DNA of 64,000 nt from contig JAAVVG010000011.1 in the NCBI GenBank assembly GCA_012976225.1, positions 682,001 through 746,000 of the forward strand. Reading direction: 5' to 3'. Positions 57,889 through 64,000 of this stretch are shown here, piece after piece. Each line of letters starts with the position of its first letter. Position 1 is the first letter of the stretch. The DNA comes from Golubevia sp. BC0850 (lineage: Eukaryota; Basidiomycota; Exobasidiomycetes; Golubeviales; Golubeviaceae). A program made the position numbers and the translations under genes. Under the pieces are notes generated by a model. It saw only the letters and a program-made list of their open reading frames with translations. It was not told where the DNA came from and did not search any database.

Positions 57889-60800
57889 ATGAGCTCTGCT
57901 AGCAACAGACATTCAATGGCACCACCAGCTAGTACATCTTCCTCTCAAGCCTCTGCTACTACTTCTGTACAAGTAGGTGAGTTTTTTCTCTATTCGTAGG
58001 GCACCAAGCACGTATGCAGATTCAGTCAACGTTCGCGTCCCTACCTCTAGGGAGAGATGACTAGTGAATGCAGGAAAGTACGATGAGGGTTTCCATGCTT
58101 GGCCGGAGAGAGAGCGAGAGAGTAGAAAAGACAGCAGGGTAGGACGAGAGACTGAAGTTGCTCCTCCTCTGCTTAAGATCTCACCCCCAATCTCTTCCCT
58201 TTCACCCCCTTCTTCTCCTCTCAGCTGTTCGTATCAGACCTGTTACCAATGCAGACCAAGGATCTATCCCGAATCGATGGCAGAGAAGTGTCCTCTCAGC
58301 AACAAGTGCCAATTCTCTCCAAATTGATTCAGGTGCTGCACCTCCTCCAGGCTCAGGTGGTGCTGCTTTCACCAACGCACCAGGAAAGAAGCAATCTTTC
58401 AACTTCGATAGAGTCCTCGATCCATCTGATGGTCAAGCTCAGGTTTACTCTTCTGTTGCCGAGCCTCTCATTGGCAGATTCATGGAAGGTGAGTTGCAGC
58501 TCCCATCTTATCCAATCGAAGTTTGCTTCTAACCCTCTTTCTCTTGCATTTAAACCCCTCAGGATACAATGTCACGATTCTAGCTTATGGCCAAACCTCA
58601 AGTGGAAAGTCTTACACTATGGGCACAGCAGTTGGTGACATCGACTACGAATCTCTGGTCGCAGGTCAAACTCCAGATCCTCAAACCGGAATCATTCCTC
58701 GTGCAGTTGGTCAAATCTTCTCTCAGATGAGAACAAACATGAACAAGTCTGGCGCAATTCAATACAGTGCCAAAGCAAGTTTCATCGAAATCTATCACGA
58801 GGATTTGATCGATCTTTTGGCGGACCCGGATGGAGATAGCAGGCCGCTGGTTCAAATCAGAGAAGGCAAAGGAGGTCAAATCATCTGGAGTGGTCTTCGA
58901 GAAGTCAAGGTTCAGAACGTAGCCGATGTCATGAACTATCTGGAACAAGGAAGTCAAATTCGTAGAACCAACGAAACTGACATGAACGCCCAGTCTTCAA
59001 GATCTCATGCCATCTTCTCTCTGACTTTGACTCAGAAGAAGTACGTAGGAACTGGTCCTCCTCCTCCCAGTGCTTCAAGCAACGTTCACCCACCTTCCGC
59101 TTTCGGTGGTAGAACGACTCCTTCATCAGGCAGCATCGGTCGTTCTGGCCTGCCACGTCCGGTTTCGGGAATCCCTTCTCGAGCCATGTCGCCCTCTGTC
59201 GGCTCTCGTCCCAACACTCCCAGCATGCATGGGGGTCTTCCAGTTCCAAGTGGAAGGAATTCTGCTACTGGTCTTAGACCTTCAAGTGTTGCTGGAATGA
59301 GATCATCCATGACCCCTGGCGGCGGAGGAGATCCATTCGCTGGAACGCAGGAGGGAGACTGGGTCACTGTCGTGAGCAAGTTTCATTTCGTAGATTTGGC
59401 TGGTTCTGAAAGAGTGAGTTGAGGTTTGGAGGTCGGACCTAAGCAACCTCTTTCTCCTATCTTTCCCCTCGTTCAACGACTCACCTTTGCCTCTCTAACT
59501 TTCTCTCCTCTCTGTTCAGCTCAAACGTACTGCCGCCTCTGGAGAAAGAGCCAAGGAAGGGATCTCGATCAACTCTGGACTCCACGCTCTAGGGAACGTC
59601 ATCTCAGCCCTTGGGGATCCTTCAAAGGCAAAGAGAACTACTCACGTCCCTTACCGAGATTCTAAGCTCACTCGTCTACTGCAAGACAGTCTGGGTGGTA
59701 ATGCTCATACTCTGATGATTGCATGTGTCTCTCCAACTGAATACAACATCAGCGAGACTACCAACACTCTTCAGTATGCCAACAGAGCTAGGAACATCAA
59801 GAACAAGGCCGAGCTCAACGAGGTCGAAGTCGGCTGGGAAGACGTAGACTACCTTCAGACTCTAGTAACCAAGCTCAGAAGAGAGTTGAGTGTTCTCAAA
59901 GGTGCGAAGGGCGCCAATGGTCTCTCCGCCTTGCAAGAGATTGGAAACGACAAGGAAGTGATGGAATGGCAAGACAAGCACGCTCAGCTTCGCCAACAAT
60001 TCGCCAAGCTGACTGCAGAGAAGGTTAACTTGGAACAGAAGCTAGCTTCTACTCCCAAAGACCAGGCTCACGATTCTGCCGCTTTCCTCGCCGCTGCCGA
60101 ACCCATCGTCATCGAGTACGAGAAGACGATCGACATGCTGGAAGGAGAGAAGAATCTGATCAAAGCAGCTCTCTCTCAACTGGAGGACATGGTCGAAGAG
60201 AATGAGCAAACCATCCAGGAACAGAGTCAGGTCATCTCTGCAAATCAGAAGCTGCTGCAAGAGAGAGAGACTCTGATTTCTGAGCTGGAGGCTAGACTAG
60301 CAACTGTTCAAGATAGGGGGAGGTCAGCGGAATCCTACCTTCAAGAGCTGGAGAACAAGCTCAGTGCCTACACTTCGAAAGGAGACAGCGAAGCGCTTGT
60401 CGTCAGCGAGCTCCGAAAAGAAGTCATCTCCCTGAAGCAGTCGGAGAGATCTACTGAAGCTTACGTCAAAGAAGTGGAAACTCGACTAGCCAAATCAGAC
60501 GAAACTGAGTTAGGACTCAAGAGACAGATCGATCTCCTCGAGAAGGATGTGGCCAGTAAAGAACAGTCTTACAGAGACCTTCAAGCTAGGATGGACCTTC
60601 TAGATTCCGGAAAGGAAAATGTGGATCTCTTGAAAGAAATCGATGAGCGTGACCAGAGTCTCTGTGTTCTCCAGCGTCAACTCGACGAGGTGACTTCAGA
60701 GAAGGACAAGGTACTGCTGGAGCGAGGAAAGCTCACTGATTCTGCAGCCAGTCATCAGCTAGAGAGAGGAAGATTGGAAGACAAGGTCAAATCTCTCGAG

Positions 60801-63800
60801 ACTGCTGCCGTGGCAGTGGTCGCAGGAGGAGTCGGAGCTCTGGCCTCTGCTGCTGTCAAACCCCCTGTTAATGGGACAGCTTCGGATCGAGAGGTCTCGA
60901 GTTCTGACGAACCCAATCCAATCGCAGCCGAATTAGCGAACCTCAAGTCTCAACTCGAAGCTCTGAAGGTGGAAGACGCTCGCTCCAAGGCAGACCTGGA
61001 AACTCTCAACGTCAAGTACAAGGAGTCTCTTCAGGAGATCGAAGACCTCAATCAGCAGGTCAGCGCGGCCAAGCTAGCCACGGGTCCGATCATGCCTGCC
61101 TCTCCGATGATCCCAGACTCAGACGACGATCTCGAGGTCCTAGCACCTGCCTCCGGAAGCGGGTCTCGCAGGAATTCCTACCAGCTCTCACCCTCTCGCT
61201 CTTCTTCCAGTCTTCGAAGACCGAAGAGCTTGCGCATCGATTCCAGGCCAGAGAGCTTGAGAGACAGCAAGGTTCTAGCTCGACGCTCCTCCGGTACTTT
61301 TTTAGGGTACAAGACCGACAGTCCCTCGAACAGCAATCCCTCGATGCCCTCGACGGCCCAATCTCAAGCGGCTCAGCAGAGAGCAGCGGCGGCTGCGATA
61401 CTGTCGTCGGGCAGAGCGACTCCGGATCAAGACTCTCCTCGAAGAAGGTCACACTCTCAATCTTTGTCGCAGGAGCTCTCGCGGGGTCCGCGACCACTTT
61501 CCTTATCAGGAACGGTTCCTCCCTCTCCCTTCTTCAAGCAGCCAAGGCCAAGCTCACCGGCGAGCTATGAGCGTACGATCTCTTCTCTTGAGAAACAAGC
61601 TCAGCAGCTCCAAGGCGCTCTCAAGGAGAGGGACGATGAGATTCTGGCCTTGGAGAGCAGGATCACGTCTGGAGGCACAGCTGTGCCTTCGATCGTTTCT
61701 CACCCAGCAGATGCTTCTCTTCCCAACGGAGATGAGGCCGCTTCGAGGAGTATTTCTGGTTCCATGTTGAAAGCAGATGCATCCTCAGCCAACCCACCTC
61801 TCACGCCTGCGACGGAGAAGGAGTTTTCAGCCATCAGAAGCCAGCTGATGCAGGACACTACCGATGGAAGCCCATCAGAACATCACGTCGCCAGACTGGA
61901 CGAATTGATGAGGTGAGTTTTTGAAGAACTGAAGCTCAGATGCGTGCGATGCGTGCGTCTCCATTTCATTTTCTGACCTTTCTTCTGCTTTTCTCTCCCG
62001 CATTCAGATCCATGGCTCGCAAAGATGCAAACCATCGTGAAAATATGGAATCCGTTGGAGACGAGATCTCTACTCTGCAGCAATCTCTATCTCAAGCTCG
62101 CAAGGAGAAGGATGAGCTTCAAACTCTCAACAGAGATCAAATGGCCAACATGTCAAACGAGTTGGAGGTTCTTAGAGCAAAGCTCGCTGAACGAGGAGAC
62201 CTCCCTGCTTCCAAGGATGTCGCTCCTCTTCCTGACTCCGGAGAAGAATTGGCTGCTCTCAAGCTCGAGATGGTTAACACCAAGTCAGAGCTCGAGAGAA
62301 GAGATCTCGATCATAAGGCTCAACTTGAAGCTCTGCAAGAGCAACTTTCTTCTTCGCACTCCGCCAGAGACGCACAGCACGAATCAGCCCTCTCTGAGCT
62401 TAATCGTACCCACGCCGAAGCTCTCGCAGCAGCTGCCGCTGGCAACTCTGAGCTGGCTCAGCGAGGTATAGATGATCATCAAGCTAAGGTCTTCCAGATC
62501 CAAGAGGATCACTCCAAGTCCATCCAGGCTAGGGAGGCAGAGCACATCGCTACCTTGAGCAACGCAGAGGCGGAGCGTCGTTCTTCTCGTGAAGCTTTGG
62601 AGCAGAAACATGCCGCGGAGAAGGAAGCTGCTCAGCAAGTCTGGGAGAAGGAGAAGCAAGAGCTCAACTCGAAATCCGAAGCTCGAGCTGCCTCGCATTC
62701 GGAAGCAATCAGCAGGCTCGAGAGCGCGATGGCCCGCAAAGCTGCAGACCACGAGCAAGCTGTTCAACGAAAGACAGAAGAACACGAATTGGTCCTTTCC
62801 ACTCTTAAGGAAGAGCACGCCAGGTCCCTTCAAGCTAAAGAGGACGAGCACACCGCCGCTCTCGGAAACGCTGACCTAGCAAGGCAGAGTTCTCTAGCAG
62901 AGACCGAGGAGGAACGAGACTCTCTTCTAGAAAAGCTACAAGGAGAGCACAAGTCTCAAGTCGAGAAGATGAAGGCAGAGCACGAGCAGACCCTCTCCAG
63001 ATCTCTCTCCTCCAGGGACGCTTCTCACGAAGCGGTCGTTGGCGACCATGAAGTCTCCCTTCTTGGCCTCAAGGACGAACACTCTGCTGCTCTACAGGAG
63101 CTCCAGTCTACTCATGCTTCTGTCCTCTCCAAGAAGGAAAGTGAGCAAGTCGCTCAGATGAATGAGCTCAAGAAAGATCACGACGCAGCTCTTCAGAAGC
63201 AAGCCTCCGAGCACAATCTTGCGCTCGAGGATCTCAAGATGGCTCATGGCTCTGAACTGGAGAAGCTCGCTTCGGATCACAAGGTTGCTCTCGTCGCAGC
63301 CGTCGACGCTGCTGCCGTCTCTCACTCTCGAGCTAGGGAAGAATCAGATGCTGCTCTTCATGCCGAGCACCGATCTGCCTTGGCTGACCTTCAAGCTCAA
63401 TCAAACTCCAAGTTGGAAGAAGCGATGGAATTCGCCAGGAAGGAACACGCCGAGGAATCTCAAAGACTGGTCGATGAACACCAGACCAAGTTCTCTGCTC
63501 TCGAAGGCCAACACGCAGCCGCCATTGCCTCCCTTCAAGCAGAGCATGCCACCGCTCTTTCTTCTGGTCAATCGGACATCTCTGCAGCTCAAGAATCTCA
63601 CTCTCGAGCTCTGGAGACTCTCAAGAACGAACACGATGGTTTCACAGCAAAGGCTCAAGCCCAAATCGAGAAGCTCCAGATGGATCACCAGACTGCCCGA
63701 CAACAGCTCGAGTCAATCAAAGCCGAACACGAAGCTACTCTCTCAACTCTCACTGGTGGTCATCAGACTGCACTCTCTGGAGCGGAAGAGAAGCTCAAGC

Positions 63801-64000
63801 TGGCTACTAGGGAGAGAGACGAGGCTCGTAGTGCTCATTCTGAGCTGCTGGCTACTCATGAAGCCTGGACTGAACGAGCAGTTGATCCTTCAATCGTCGA
63901 TGGCCTCAACGCAGAGCTAGCTGACACTAGTGAAGCTCTTCTCACGTTCGAGACTGCTCTCACCGAGGCTCAAAGGGAGCGAGATAGCTTAGCAACAGAG
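57889..64000 (+). CDS. N-terminal-motor kinesin with long coiled coil (partial)
   Basis: Exons 57889-57976, 58225-58488, 58563-59413, 59520-61912 and 62008-64000 keep one frame for 1863 residues and run off the right edge. The motor has AVRIRPVT, P-loop [14 protein letters not shown], switch [14 protein letters not shown], switch II DLAGSER, and [18 protein letters not shown]. The neck reads [20 protein letters not shown] and then a coiled coil, most like kinesin-4 and related long-stalk fungal motors; the subclass is not certain. A 106-residue Ser/Gly/Pro-rich insert sits in loop 10, between FSLTLTQKK and the switch II strand (59041-59358). The stalk is coiled coil, broken by a disordered Ser/Pro/Arg segment at about 61090-61560. 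The last exon is a coiled coil with His at many heptad edges (EH or DH about every 10-25 residues). It probably acts on cytoplasmic or spindle microtubules. Confidence 0.93.

Overview
The window is nuclear DNA of an intron-rich fungus, most likely a basidiomycete. The evidence is: a target-of-rapamycin kinase in 10 exons; a myosin-motor chitin synthase with a C-terminal DEK-type domain; a seven-helix membrane protein ending in the LNAR signature common in basidiomycetes; and many short introns that nearly all start GTGAGT or GTAAGT and end in a pyrimidine tract plus CAG. I cannot name the genus. No tRNA, rRNA, spliceosomal RNA, CRISPR or LTR element was recognised.

Layout. 1-3.3 kb is a decayed zone: broken ORF remnants, a degraded TPR/F-box gene and a 12-bp minisatellite. 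3.4-7.1 kb (-) is COG5 of the Golgi tethering complex. 7.8-9.3 kb (-) is ATP10, and 9.6-12.0 kb (+) the lipoyl-bearing E2 of the branched-chain ketoacid dehydrogenase; these two mitochondrial genes share a 297-bp intergenic promoter. 12.6-13.9 kb (+) is a 7-TM protein and 14.1-14.8 kb (-) a small secreted protein. 15.2-23.7 kb (-) is TOR, 2424 residues, with its last residues on a 10-nt terminal exon. 24.6-26.3 kb (+) is an unrecognised protein. 26.3-29.7 kb has no firm gene but holds a relict ORF. 29.7-33.2 kb (+) is a polo-like kinase. 33.7-35.4 kb looks like a non-autonomous DNA transposon with inverted ends and subterminal CTGGCGA repeats. 35.8-42.6 kb (-) is the chitin synthase. 43.8-45.8 kb (+) is a TPR-F-box-LRR protein, the likely intact relative of the wreck at 1.4-2.6 kb. 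46.7-47.6 kb (+) is a secreted repeat protein built from phase-1 exons. 48.1-49.5 kb (+) is a single-exon disordered protein. 50.4-50.9 kb (-) is LSM8 and 51.4-52.5 kb (+) the p24 cargo receptor ERV25. 53.8-55.3 kb (+) is a His-rich stress/allergen-like protein whose ATG is split by an intron. 55.7-57.2 kb (-) is an unknown polyQ protein. 57.9 kb to the window end (+) is a long coiled-coil kinesin.

Together the genes are mostly housekeeping: Golgi/ER traffic (COG5, ERV25), mitochondrial assembly and catabolism (ATP10, DBT), growth control (TOR), mitosis and microtubules (polo, kinesin), wall synthesis (chitin synthase) and RNA processing (LSM8). Divergent pairs with short shared promoters are frequent. 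Exon models were built by hand; where stated, the junctions were checked to preserve frame across the whole gene. Protein names rest on recognised motifs, not on database searches.
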